NCBI GenBank assembly: GCA_003576915.1
Contig: QEVF01000025.1
Location: 1 to 57,730 of the forward strand
DNA: 57,730 nt
DNA from: Planctomycetota bacterium
Lineage (GTDB): Bacteria; Planctomycetota; UBA8742; UBA2392
Direction: 5' to 3'
The translations under genes were made by a program, and so were the position numbers. The notes below the pieces were generated by a model. That model had not been told where the DNA came from, did not search any database, and worked only from the letters and a program-made list of their open reading frames with translations. This document shows, in pieces, positions 39,785 through 48,011 of this stretch; the first letter of the stretch is position 1; every line of letters begins with the position of its first letter.

Positions 39785-42732
39785 GATTGGCCCTCCTGAC
39801 GGGACTTCAGTTCGCGCTTGACGCGCCGCATGGCGCCGATGAGCCCGCTGTCTGCCGTCTGCGACGACGGTGCCGGCGCGACCGGCGCAGGAGCCGCCGG
39901 TGTGACGGGTGCAGGAGCCACCGGGGCCACCGGTGCAGGCGCGACCGGGGCCACTGGCCGCGGCGGCGCGCTGGGCAAGACCGTGGCGGAAACCGCCGGC
40001 CTCGCCGCCTGCAGTCGTGAATCGAGGCGCTCACGCACACGATCAAAGGCGGCACGGGCAGAGAGGGCGCGCGTGTTGGCTTCCTGCCGGGCACCGGCGC
40101 GGGTCTTCTCGGCCGGCCGCCAGAGCGTGGGGAAGCGCCGCGCACACAACGCCATGAACATGCCCGCCAGGGCCAGCCAGAACATGGCATCGAGGGGCCG
40201 CACGCGGTCGTAGGTCGTTTCCGGCTCGACGCCCTTGAGGTCAGCGCCCGCCTCGATCACGCGGCCCCCCGTCACGCGCGAAACCGCGGCCAGGGCCGCA
40301 AGATTGGCCGGTCTGCGCCGCAATTCGTCCAGGGGTACAAACACCTGGTGCTCGCGCGCGGCCAGCCGCTGTTCAGCCCCCGGCGGCCGCTCGCGCACGG
40401 TGGCGGCATAGACGCCGGAACCCGCCTTGGGAAAGCGGACGCGATAGGCGCCCACGCCGACAGCCACCATGGGCACATCGGTGACCGTGCCGTCCGGCAG
40501 GGAGACCTCCGCCAGGGGGTCGGCCAACTGGCGCGGCGATCCCTCACTGTCGAAGAAACTCAGGACGACCTCCGGGCCGTCGCGCGTCATGGCCCATTCG
40601 CTTTCCACACCGCTGACCTGCTCCGGCTGCGGCAACAGCCAGCGAACCCAGCGCTGCCACAGCACGGCATAGCCGCCCCAGGGCAGCCAGCGATCGGCCC
40701 AGCGATCACGGGCGTCGCTGGTGAACACCAGCGACTTGCCCAGGCCGTAGTGCCAGCTCGCCAGCAGCGGCCGCTCTTTGTCCTTGTCCGTCCACAGCCA
40801 GACGTCGGCGTTGTCGCGGGCCGTCACCGCCACAAAGCCCAGCAAAGGCGGCGTGGAGGGTGCCTGAAAATCGTAACCCTCGCTGAAGAAACCTGTCATG
40901 CCGGGAAAGGGCTGAAACTCCTCTTCGCGTATGAAGTTGCCCCCCACCTGGGCGGCCTCTCGCGAGAACACCACAGGCAACGAAGCCGCGTCACGCACCA
41001 GCTCAAAGCGGCCCTGCCCCGCGCGGGCACAGTCCTTGAGGAAGCCGACGTCCTTGCCGTCGCCCAGGCAGATCACGCTGACGGTAATCAGGTCAGCCTT
41101 GTTGGCGGACTCGATCATTCTGACCACACCCTCCTGCTCGTCGGCGTCGCTGCCGTCAACAAAGAGCACGAGGTGGCGACTGCTGGTCTTCGTGGCGCGC
41201 AGCCGGGCCAGGGCCTCGCGCACGCTGGTGGCCATGTTGATGCCGCCGCCGCCGGCGGTGTGTCGGCGCACCTTCTGTTCTGCGCTCTTGAGGTCGGCGG
41301 GCTTAAGCGGCCCCAGAGGGATAATCCACTCGTTTTCCGTGTCGGTGCTGAGCATGCCAAAAAAGCTGTCGGGCGGGATCAGGCGCAAGGTCAGCACGCA
41401 ACCTTCGTTGGCGAGATCCATCTTGGTTTCGCGGCCGCGTCCGGCCGAAGCGCCCATGGAGCCGGAGCGGTCCAGCGCGACCACCAGGGCGGGCACCTGC
41501 TTGCGACCCTTCTCGGTCACGTTGCAGGTCACGGGCAGGGCGCGCTCAATGGCTGTCTCGTAGTAGCCGCCGGGCGCAAAGCTGCGCGGTCCCCCCACCA
41601 TGGCCAGGCCGCCGCCCTGGCGCACGAAGCGCTCGATCATGGCGTGCTGACTTGTCGAGAACTCCGAGGCGGCCACGTCAGACAACAGGACCACCTGGTA
41701 TCGGCTCAACTCGACGAGTTCGCTTGGCAGCACACCCGCGGGGCCGGCAACCACGCGCAGGTTTGCCGCGCGCAAAACGCGCAGCAGAGCGTCGTCGGGC
41801 CCTTCCTCGCCGTGAACCAGCAGGATGTTGGCTTCGCCCGGCCCCCGCACCGGCAGTTTGAGCGTGTTGTTCGAGCTCGAGGTGTCCTGCTCGGCGGCGA
41901 TGCTGGCCTCCACCACATAGGCGGCCTGAAGACGCGGCGGCTCATATTGAATGCGCAGCGGAGTGCGCCCTTCATCGACGGTGAGTTCCCGCACGGCCAC
42001 TTCCCTGCGGTCGACGGAAAGCGTCAGCTTGATGGACTGGCGGACAGTGGAATAGACCACGACGTCAGCCACCAGCACCGACTTTTCGCGACCCACGACA
42101 CGTGCCGCAAAATCAGCCAGCGCGACCTCGGGAGCGGGGTCCGAATCCACGGGCAGTGCGAAAACCCGCACGCCCACGGCCCTGGCTTCGCGCTGCAGGT
42201 CGCCGCCGTAGGCCAGGGTGCTGTCGTGGCCGTCGCTGATCACCACCGCAACGCTGGAGGTGCCCGGCGGCGTGCGCTGACGCGCAAAGGAAAGAGCCGA
42301 AGCCAGAAAGGTCTCTTCCGAGGGTTTCATGGGCGCCAGGGCAAGGTCCGGGTTGATGCGCCGGGCCTCCTGCGGCATGGCCTCAAGCTGCGGGACGTCC
42401 GAAAAGCTCACCACGCCGATCAGGTCATCCTCGCCCAGACTTGCGGCGAGGTCGCGCAGCACGGCAGGCAGGCGGCTCTCGGCCCGACTGCCGGCCGAGA
42501 GTGAGCGGTCCACCAGAACCCATACCGTCTGGCGACGGCTGCCCACGTTCCAGTACAGGCCCGCCGCGCCCGCCAGCAGCCCCAGGCAGGCCAACAGGAG
42601 GCCTGCCGCGCCGAGGTAGCGGCGCGTTCTGGAAAGGGGTGTCTGGGTGCGCAGGTAAATCCAGCACGCCACGGCGATGCATGGCAGCGCGGCCAGAAGA
42701 AACCAGGCGTTGTCCAGACCGGGCAGGTTCAA
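39781..42732 (-). CDS. Large membrane protein with two VWA domains
   Basis: This 983-residue inner-membrane protein has two N-terminal TM helices (about 8-26 and 38-60). A first von Willebrand A domain begins near 70 with an intact MIDAS start D75-R-S-L-S. A glutamine-amidotransferase-like/beta region follows, then a second VWA domain near 420 with D-R-S-G-S and a later D-G-S-D. A third TM near 880 (M-F-W-L-A-L-A-G-M-F-M-A-L) precedes a Pro-Ala-Val repeat tail. Such proteins occur in planctomycetes and resemble BatA-type aerotolerance proteins in the N-terminal half; the function is unknown. It overlaps the downstream lipoprotein start by 4 bp. Repeats at 39850-39970 encode the tail. Confidence 0.8.
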   Translation of the reverse strand: MNLPGLDNAWFLLAALPCIAVACWIYLRTQTPLSRTRRYLGAAGLLLACLGLLAGAAGLYWNVGSRRQTVWVLVDRSLSAGSRAESRLPAVLRDLAASLGEDDLIGVVSFSDVPQLEAMPQEARRINPDLALAPMKPSEETFLASALSFARQRTPPGTSSVAVVISDGHDSTLAYGGDLQREARAVGVRVFALPVDSDPAPEVALADFAARVVGREKSVLVADVVVYSTVRQSIKLTLSVDRREVAVRELTVDEGRTPLRIQYEPPRLQAAYVVEASIAAEQDTSSSNNTLKLPVRGPGEANILLVHGEEGPDDALLRVLRAANLRVVAGPAGVLPSELVELSRYQVVLLSDVAASEFSTSQHAMIERFVRQGGGLAMVGGPRSFAPGGYYETAIERALPVTCNVTEKGRKQVPALVVALDRSGSMGASAGRGRETKMDLANEGCVLTLRLIPPDSFFGMLSTDTENEWIIPLGPLKPADLKSAEQKVRRHTAGGGGINMATSVREALARLRATKTSSRHLVLFVDGSDADEQEGVVRMIESANKADLITVSVICLGDGKDVGFLKDCARAGQGRFELVRDAASLPVVFSREAAQVGGNFIREEEFQPFPGMTGFFSEGYDFQAPSTPPLLGFVAVTARDNADVWLWTDKDKERPLLASWHYGLGKSLVFTSDARDRWADRWLPWGGYAVLWQRWVRWLLPQPEQVSGVESEWAMTRDGPEVVLSFFDSEGSPRQLADPLAEVSLPDGTVTDVPMVAVGVGAYRVRFPKAGSGVYAATVRERPPGAEQRLAAREHQVFVPLDELRRRPANLAALAAVSRVTGGRVIEAGADLKGVEPETTYDRVRPLDAMFWLALAGMFMALCARRFPTLWRPAEKTRAGARQEANTRALSARAAFDRVRERLDSRLQAARPAVSATVLPSAPPRPVAPVAPAPVAPVAPAPVTPAAPAPVAPAPSSQTADSGLIGAMRRVKRELKSRQEGQS

Positions 42733-42735
42733 AGA

Positions 42736-44013
42736 TCAGCGATCCTGACGCTTGAAGGGCCGCGCATGCTCAGGCGCGCGGCGGGCCACCAGCTCCAAGT
42801 AGCTCAAAACGACCTGAAAGCGCCTCTCGCCCGCCAGGGGCTTGAAGGCGGAATCCACGCTGATCAGCAGCATGGGCTCGGCCGAGGCCTCGACGGACTC
42901 CTCGATATCACGCAGGGCAGCGCTTTCGTCACCCCGGGCCAGACGCAGCCGCGCACGCAGAAAGCGCGCCTGGGAAGCGGCCGGCAGCCCCGTGGCGTCC
43001 ACAAGCTCCAGGGCGCTGTCCAGGCGTTCGGCGGCCTGAACCAGATCCCCGTTGCCGGCCATGAGGCAGGCCGCGATTTCGCAGTGAACGGTGGCGGTGA
43101 AGCCGCGATCCTGGGTCCAGCGCGTGCTGTTGTCGAGGTCGGAGACCATCTTGAGCAGGTGCTCGGCGCGGCCGTTGCGCGCAAAGAAGTAGCAGATTTC
43201 GCGAGTCACGGGCTCGCGCACCTGGCCGCCGTAGTAGTTGCTGTTGGCATTGGGCTGCGTGTCCACCAGGTCCCACACTTCACGGCGCAGCACCTCCGGC
43301 CAGCGCCGGCCGAGGGCCGCCACGGCCAGCGCGCCGTAACTGATGAACTCCGGCTCGCTGGAGGCCGCCAAGCCGTAGTAGTAGCGCCGGTTGAAGTAGA
43401 CACCGCCGAGATCCTGCCTCACCACGGGAAGCGACTCCCGCAGCAGCCCCAGCATGATGGGAAGCAGATCCACCTGGACGGAGAACAGCTCGTCGTAGCG
43501 GCTGTCGAAGTCGAGCTGATAGGGATTCACGGCCTGGTCGCGGCGGCAGCAGGCATGAATGTGGTCTTTGAGCAATTGCTCCTGCACCTTCCTGCGCGTG
43601 GGCGCGTCGATGACATCCGGCCCCAGGCCCTCAATGACCTTGAGGGCGGAGTTGCCATAGCCGCGCAAAGCCTGCATGGCGGCCTCGGCCACCTCGGGCT
43701 CGGCGTGGACGATGCACGGTGCGATCAGGGAGATGTCGGCCTTGTCGCGCTCGCGGCCCAGCACGTCGATGGCCAGCACGAGGTCAGCGGCCTGGCTGTC
43801 CTTGGCGGCGAGCAGGGCCCGGCAACTGGCCAGAAGCTCAGGCCGGGCCAGGGCGGTAAGGGCCTGCATGCGTTCATGGGCGTGGGGCGAATTGGGCCCG
43901 CGGGTGTCGCTGAACACGGGCTCCTGGGCGGCCAGCGGGTTTGCAAGGAAGCTAGCGGCCAGCCACAAGCCGGTCAGCAACGGCAGGCGGAGCGACGCGG
44001 CTGAACCAGTCAT
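42736..44013 (-). CDS. Exported HEAT/TPR-like repeat protein
   Basis: This is a roughly 425-residue exported protein. ATG 44013 is followed by a signal peptide (L-P-L-L-T-G-L-W-L-A-A-S-F-L-A-N-P, cleavage after L-A-A near Q). The mature part is helical, with repeat-like segments such as A-D-L-V-L-A-I-D-V-L-G-R-E and a C-terminal TPR-like region (A-A-L-R-D-I-E-E-S-V-E-A). The start lies 62 bp inside the upstream gene, so the two overlap in different frames. It probably acts as a scaffold in the envelope, alongside its neighbours. No named family is recognised. Confidence 0.65.
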   Translation of the reverse strand: MTGSAASLRLPLLTGLWLAASFLANPLAAQEPVFSDTRGPNSPHAHERMQALTALARPELLASCRALLAAKDSQAADLVLAIDVLGRERDKADISLIAPCIVHAEPEVAEAAMQALRGYGNSALKVIEGLGPDVIDAPTRRKVQEQLLKDHIHACCRRDQAVNPYQLDFDSRYDELFSVQVDLLPIMLGLLRESLPVVRQDLGGVYFNRRYYYGLAASSEPEFISYGALAVAALGRRWPEVLRREVWDLVDTQPNANSNYYGGQVREPVTREICYFFARNGRAEHLLKMVSDLDNSTRWTQDRGFTATVHCEIAACLMAGNGDLVQAAERLDSALELVDATGLPAASQARFLRARLRLARGDESAALRDIEESVEASAEPMLLISVDSAFKPLAGERRFQVVLSYLELVARRAPEHARPFKRQDR

Positions 44014-45403
44014 GAAACGCACGAGTCCCGCGCAACTCCGCGAGATCGCCGTCTTCAAGCATCCATGCAAAATCCGCATAGCCAAACTCGACGGACCGGA
44101 CCAGGCTCACGATGGCCCTGGAAGTCTTGCACAGGCGCGACTGCGCGCACGCAAGATTATAGTAGATCGCCCCGAGGGAAGACGCGAGCGAACTCCGCGC
44201 CCGCCCCGTTGAACCCGCCAGCCTGGAAGAGGCGTATTCGGCAGTGCTGGTCCACTCACGCTCGGCGGCGGCAGCGTCACCGGCCCGCAGGTAGAGGTAG
44301 GCCACATCGTTGCGGACCTGCAGCTCCACCTCAAGGCTCAAACGCGAAGGCACGGACACCTCGGCCCCCGCGTCGCGCACGTAGCGTTTGCGCTGCCGAT
44401 CGATGCGGGCCTCCAGCAAATCCGGTCGGCCAAAGCGCGCCAGCACAACTTCCATCTCCTCGCGCAGGGCCTCCTGGTCCAGGCTGCGACGCAACGTTTC
44501 GTCGCGGTAGTCGCGCGAGCTTTCCGCATGCAGCGCCGCCAGACGGTCGGCTACATCGTCGGGCGCGGCGCTGTGGGCGAGGGCGCGCACGGCAGTCACC
44601 CGCAGGTCCTGAATGAAGTAAAGCGATGAAATCAGCGCCGATGAACCCAGGTCGGCCATGGCGGCCGCCACGGATTCGTCGGCACGGTCCAGGGAGGCCA
44701 GACGATAGGCGGCTTTCACCGCGGCCGGGTTGGACATGCGGCGCAGGCGCGCGTTGCGCGTGTATTCCGAGGTCTGGGGTCCCTGCGCGAGCCGCGCCGC
44801 CACGGCATCCGTCAGGGCCTCTCCGTAGCGGGCTTCGAGGCTGACCAGGGCCAGCAGTCGCGCATCAAGCCCCTCGGCCTCGGCGCGGTACAGAGCGTCA
44901 AACTGGCCGAAGTACTTGCCGGGCAGCAGATAGGCGGCAATGAGCTCGCGCGCGATGAAAAATTGCCGGCGATAGTCCAGAAAATCGGCCCAGTGCCGGC
45001 GCGTGCTCTCGTCAGGCTCGCCCTGGAGCACCAGGGAGTTCTTGTCCAGCGCCAGCAGGTAGGCCCTGGCCGCCGCAGCCAGGCGGCCGTCGTCGTGGCC
45101 CAGAAGTCTGGCCGCGCTGTCCACAAGGGCGGCGTCGGCTCGAACCTGGGCGACTTCCAGAAGTTCAGCTTTCAGGTGGTCGCCCGCGCCGGCCATGGCC
45201 TGCCGCAGCAGGCGGGAGAGGTCGCCGCCGTGGGCGGCGAGATCGGCCTTTGCCGACTCGCGCTCGTGCTGGGCCGGGTCTTCAAGACGGGCCAGTATCT
45301 CCGGAAGCGAGGGCTCCTGCGCCGCGGCGAGTGTCGCAAAGGCCGCGGCCCAAAGGGCAAGCGCCATGGTTTTGCCCGCGCGGATGTGGGTGCCAGTCAG
45401 CAT
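43952..45403 (-). CDS. Exported HEAT/TPR-like repeat protein
   Basis: This 483-residue exported protein has the signal T-M-A-L-A-L-W-A-A-A-F-A-T-L-A-A-A cleaved before Q-E-P, the same mature start as the next gene. The middle consists of helical repeats of the HEAT type (L-L-G-H-D-D-G-R-L-A-A-A-A-R-A-Y). The C-terminus is TPR-like and ends D-L-A-E-L-R-G-T-R-A-F-H-D-W-F, a TPR-end signature. ATG 45403 has a GGAGGTG box 5 nt upstream. Its 3' end overlaps the next gene's start by 62 bp. It may be a paralogue or partner of that gene. Confidence 0.7.
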   Translation of the reverse strand: MLTGTHIRAGKTMALALWAAAFATLAAAQEPSLPEILARLEDPAQHERESAKADLAAHGGDLSRLLRQAMAGAGDHLKAELLEVAQVRADAALVDSAARLLGHDDGRLAAAARAYLLALDKNSLVLQGEPDESTRRHWADFLDYRRQFFIARELIAAYLLPGKYFGQFDALYRAEAEGLDARLLALVSLEARYGEALTDAVAARLAQGPQTSEYTRNARLRRMSNPAAVKAAYRLASLDRADESVAAAMADLGSSALISSLYFIQDLRVTAVRALAHSAAPDDVADRLAALHAESSRDYRDETLRRSLDQEALREEMEVVLARFGRPDLLEARIDRQRKRYVRDAGAEVSVPSRLSLEVELQVRNDVAYLYLRAGDAAAAEREWTSTAEYASSRLAGSTGRARSSLASSLGAIYYNLACAQSRLCKTSRAIVSLVRSVEFGYADFAWMLEDGDLAELRGTRAFHDWFSRVAPPAVADRLVAGR

Positions 45404-45562
45404 TACACACCTCCGAACCGGCCCCTGCGCCGGCAGCACCCCCACATGATTAAACACCATGCAAAGGCGTGATGTGCCCGAAAAAGCCTGATTTTGAGCC
45501 TGTTCCAGGGCGGCGGGACTCTACTTCCGGAGGGCAAATCTCAGCCGGCGCGCGCGTATCAA

Positions 45563-45609
45563 GGTCCGGGCGGGACCTGTCTGTTTAATCGGCAGATCGC
45601 GCCCGGACC
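45563..45609 (-). terminator. Stem-loop after the secretin-like gene
   Basis: Arms 45563-45572 and 45600-45609 are 10-bp perfect inverted repeats with a 27-nt loop. It lies 29 bp past the stop at 45638 on the minus strand, in the 234-bp gap before the next gene. It may be a partial terminator or processing site inside the run. Confidence 0.45.
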
Positions 45610-45637
45610 CTTACGGGAAACCCGGTTTTGCGAGGGG

Positions 45638-46762
45638 TTACTTGGCCAATTGCTCGAAGGCGTCGCGCACCCCGGCCTCCAGCCAGTTGCGGCAGCGGAC
45701 CAGCAACGCCGTGCCCTGCTCATCCTTGAGCAGGGTGTAGAGATCAAAGAGGGTGACCTCCTGCTGGTAGAGCGCCCGAAGACTTGCCTGAACTTTGGCC
45801 CCGTTCACGCCCTGAGGCATGGGCAGCTCGAAGATCACGTAGCTGGAGGCCCCGGCCTTTCGCGCCTCTTCTTCCTGGGTGGCGGCGCGCTCGGCGGCGT
45901 CTACGGCGCTGTCCATGAAGGGCGCAAGACTTTGCGGAATCATGCCGATCAGCACGCGCGTGTTGGGCTCCCAGGTCAGGTAGGCGCTGTCGCGGCGAAG
46001 CTTCATTTCATCGCAATAGCGGGCCAGAAACACCTGAAGCGTCTTGGCCAGTTCGTCCAGCCGCACCTTGGCCGCACGCTGGTATTCCACCATTTTGGGC
46101 AGGGCCTTGAGCACGTCGGCCTCACGCACCAGGGGCAGGATGCGCACGAGATTGGCCGCCTGATCCACCAGCACGATCACCGAGCCGTCCTGTGAAACGG
46201 AGATGCTGCCGCCTTGCCGCGTCAGGACTTCGCGCAGCAGGCTGACCACGGCCGTGGAGTTGTTGCCCTTGAGAGCGACAGCCACGGCGCACCACTCGCT
46301 GGGAGAGCGGGCAGGCAGTTCCGCCTCCGCCACCACGGGCGCACTCTCCGAGACGCTGTAGCTCGCCACCACCTGAAAGGCCCGAGCCTGGCCGGCCTCG
46401 GGCATCAGCGTCATGGTCGCCTGAGAAAGGGATTTCTGGCAAAGCTCAAACAGGGGGCGCTGCGCGGCATCCTTGGCCCCCACCACCGTGAGCCTGGGCA
46501 CCGTGGAAAGCTGCCGGGCGTCATAGCGCACGGAGACCTGGGCACGACGGGCAAACTCCTGCATCAGGTCCAGACAGGTGAACTCATAGCTGTTGGCGTC
46601 TTCGCCCGCCAGGCGGCGGGCCAGGAAGTCCAGGGAGGGCGTTACGCTGCGCCACTCCGGCAGTTTGGGGGCGGGCTTGGGTTCATCCTGCGAAGAGCCA
46701 TGGGCTGAAACGCAGGCCAGCAGCACCAGGCCAAGGGCCAAACGCGACGCTGAAAGCTTCAT
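45638..46762 (-). CDS. Secretin N-domain-like exported protein without a barrel
   Basis: This is a 374-residue exported protein. The signal is L-A-L-G-L-V-L-L-A-C-V-S-A with cleavage near H-G. The mature region has secretin-type N-domains: a first domain with F-T-C-L-D-L-M-Q-E-F-A-R-R, then V-V-S-L-L-R-E-V-L-T-R-Q-G-G-S, I-S-V-S-Q-D-G-S-V-I-V-L-V-D and A-A-N-L-V-R-I-L-P-L-V. The C-terminal outer-membrane barrel of GspD/PilQ is absent. ATG 46762 is 6 nt after GGAG. It follows the related gene at 46834 by 71 bp. Confidence 0.62.
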   Translation of the reverse strand: MKLSASRLALGLVLLACVSAHGSSQDEPKPAPKLPEWRSVTPSLDFLARRLAGEDANSYEFTCLDLMQEFARRAQVSVRYDARQLSTVPRLTVVGAKDAAQRPLFELCQKSLSQATMTLMPEAGQARAFQVVASYSVSESAPVVAEAELPARSPSEWCAVAVALKGNNSTAVVSLLREVLTRQGGSISVSQDGSVIVLVDQAANLVRILPLVREADVLKALPKMVEYQRAAKVRLDELAKTLQVFLARYCDEMKLRRDSAYLTWEPNTRVLIGMIPQSLAPFMDSAVDAAERAATQEEEARKAGASSYVIFELPMPQGVNGAKVQASLRALYQQEVTLFDLYTLLKDEQGTALLVRCRNWLEAGVRDAFEQLAK

Positions 46763-46833
46763 AAGCATCTCCAAGAGAACCGGCGCGGACTGCCGCGCCG
46801 GGACATTGTGCCAACTGCGCCTCTGCTTGCGCG

Positions 46834-47718
46834 CTATTTCATGGATGCCAGGGCCTGGGCCACCAGCGTGTGATCCTGCGGGCTCGCCGCAACGATGAGG
46901 CGGTTGCCCGTCAGGCTGCCGTAACTGGTAACGCGCGGCTGCTGGCGGGTGGTGACCGTCACCCGCGTCTCGATGTTCTGCACCTCCGTGACATCGCCGG
47001 GAAACAGGCTGCCCAGCAGGGCCCGGGCGCTTTCGGCCTTGACCCCTTCGGGCAGGTCATAGGCACGCACCATCTGGCTTGCCGCCGCCGGTTTGTCCAT
47101 CTCGCGCAGCAGCCGCATGGCCGTGCGCACGCGCTCCGCGCGGCCCGTCAGCACCGCGCCGCTTTCGTGCCCCACTATCGTCATATCCGCGCCGCGATAG
47201 AGGGACAGGGCGTTGGAAGCCGCCCTCGGCGAGAGGTGGACAAAGCTCGCGCTGAACGTCACCCACTCCGAGGCATGCATGGCGCCAAGCTCGGCCTCGC
47301 CCACCATGATGGCGTGAGACGCGGCTTCCTCGATGCGCGCCACCTTGGCGCTTCCCGTGGTGAAGCCCACCAGGGTCAGGCCCTGCCCGCCCAGCAGCTC
47401 GCCCGTGTAGCCGGCCAGCTCCGCGTTGGAAAGCGTCATGCCCGCATCCGGAGCGATGTAGCTCAGGGTCGTGCGCCGGGCTTCCATCGCGTTGGCCGAA
47501 AAGGACACCCGCAGGCCCGTGGCATTGGCGAGGCCGCCCACCAGGTCGTCCAGGGAAACTGTACCGCGGCCGGTGACCTTCCAGCCGGTCTTGCCGTCCA
47601 CGGTGACGACCTCGAAGGGCAAGTTGACGACGCCGCGCCCGAACGTGGGGCGCTCCTGCGCCCAGGAAAAGGACAGGGCCAGGCCCAGCACGAGCAAAGC
47701 GGCAAGCAGGCGAGTCAT
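46834..47718 (-). CDS. Secretin N0/N1-type domain protein without a barrel
   Basis: This 294-residue exported protein has the signal L-L-A-A-L-L-V-L-G-L-A-L-S-F-S-W-A. The first mature domain is an N0/STN-like fold (V-S-L-D-D-L-V-G-G-L-A-N-A-T-G-L-R-V-S-F). It ends with a KH-like secretin N-domain (A-V-L-T-G-R-A-E-R-V-R-T-A-M-R-L-L-R-E-M-D) followed by S-A-R-A-L-L-G-S-L-F-P-G and an N-R-L-I-V-A-A-S-P strand. These are typical GspD/PilQ periplasmic modules, but no barrel follows. ATG 47718 is preceded by GGAG. It opens the minus-strand envelope run. Confidence 0.7.
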   Translation of the reverse strand: MTRLLAALLVLGLALSFSWAQERPTFGRGVVNLPFEVVTVDGKTGWKVTGRGTVSLDDLVGGLANATGLRVSFSANAMEARRTTLSYIAPDAGMTLSNAELAGYTGELLGGQGLTLVGFTTGSAKVARIEEAASHAIMVGEAELGAMHASEWVTFSASFVHLSPRAASNALSLYRGADMTIVGHESGAVLTGRAERVRTAMRLLREMDKPAAASQMVRAYDLPEGVKAESARALLGSLFPGDVTEVQNIETRVTVTTRQQPRVTSYGSLTGNRLIVAASPQDHTLVAQALASMK

Positions 47719-47917
47719 CGATTTCTCCAAGTGAGGTGGGCGACGAACCGAAGGCCCCGCAACCCGCGGGCCGGGCCGACAGGCCCTCCGGCGGCGATGG
47801 TTGAGGGGCGGCCAGGTCGGCCTGTGAGATTCAACGCCGCGCGCTCCTGCCCGTTGGCGCTAAACGGGAATGCCACGGGTGGCGGGCCATGGCGCTTCGT
47901 GGCACACTCTGCGGCTG

Positions 47918-48006
47918 GGCCGAGTGGCGGAATCGGCAGACGCAGGGGACTTAAAATCCCTTGAGGGGTTTCCCTCGTGCGGGTTCAAGTCCCGCCTCGG
48001 CCACCA
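47918..48006 (+). tRNA. tRNA-Leu (anticodon UAA), CCA encoded
   Basis: A class-II tRNA with a long variable arm. The acceptor GGCCGAG (47918-47924) pairs with CTCGGCC (47996-48002). The anticodon loop CTTAAAA gives anticodon TAA, with stem GGGGA/TCCCT containing one G-U pair. The T arm is GCGGG/CCCGC around TTCAAGT. The discriminator is A at 48003 and CCA is 48004-48006. The next gene's ATG is 5 nt later. Confidence 0.95.
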
Positions 48007-48011
48007 ACTGC

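Noticed and set aside
40348..42504. Long plus-strand ORF of 718 codons opposite the VWA gene
   Set aside because: The minus strand encodes clear VWA motifs and TM helices. The plus frame gives His/Gly/Gln-rich shadow sequence.
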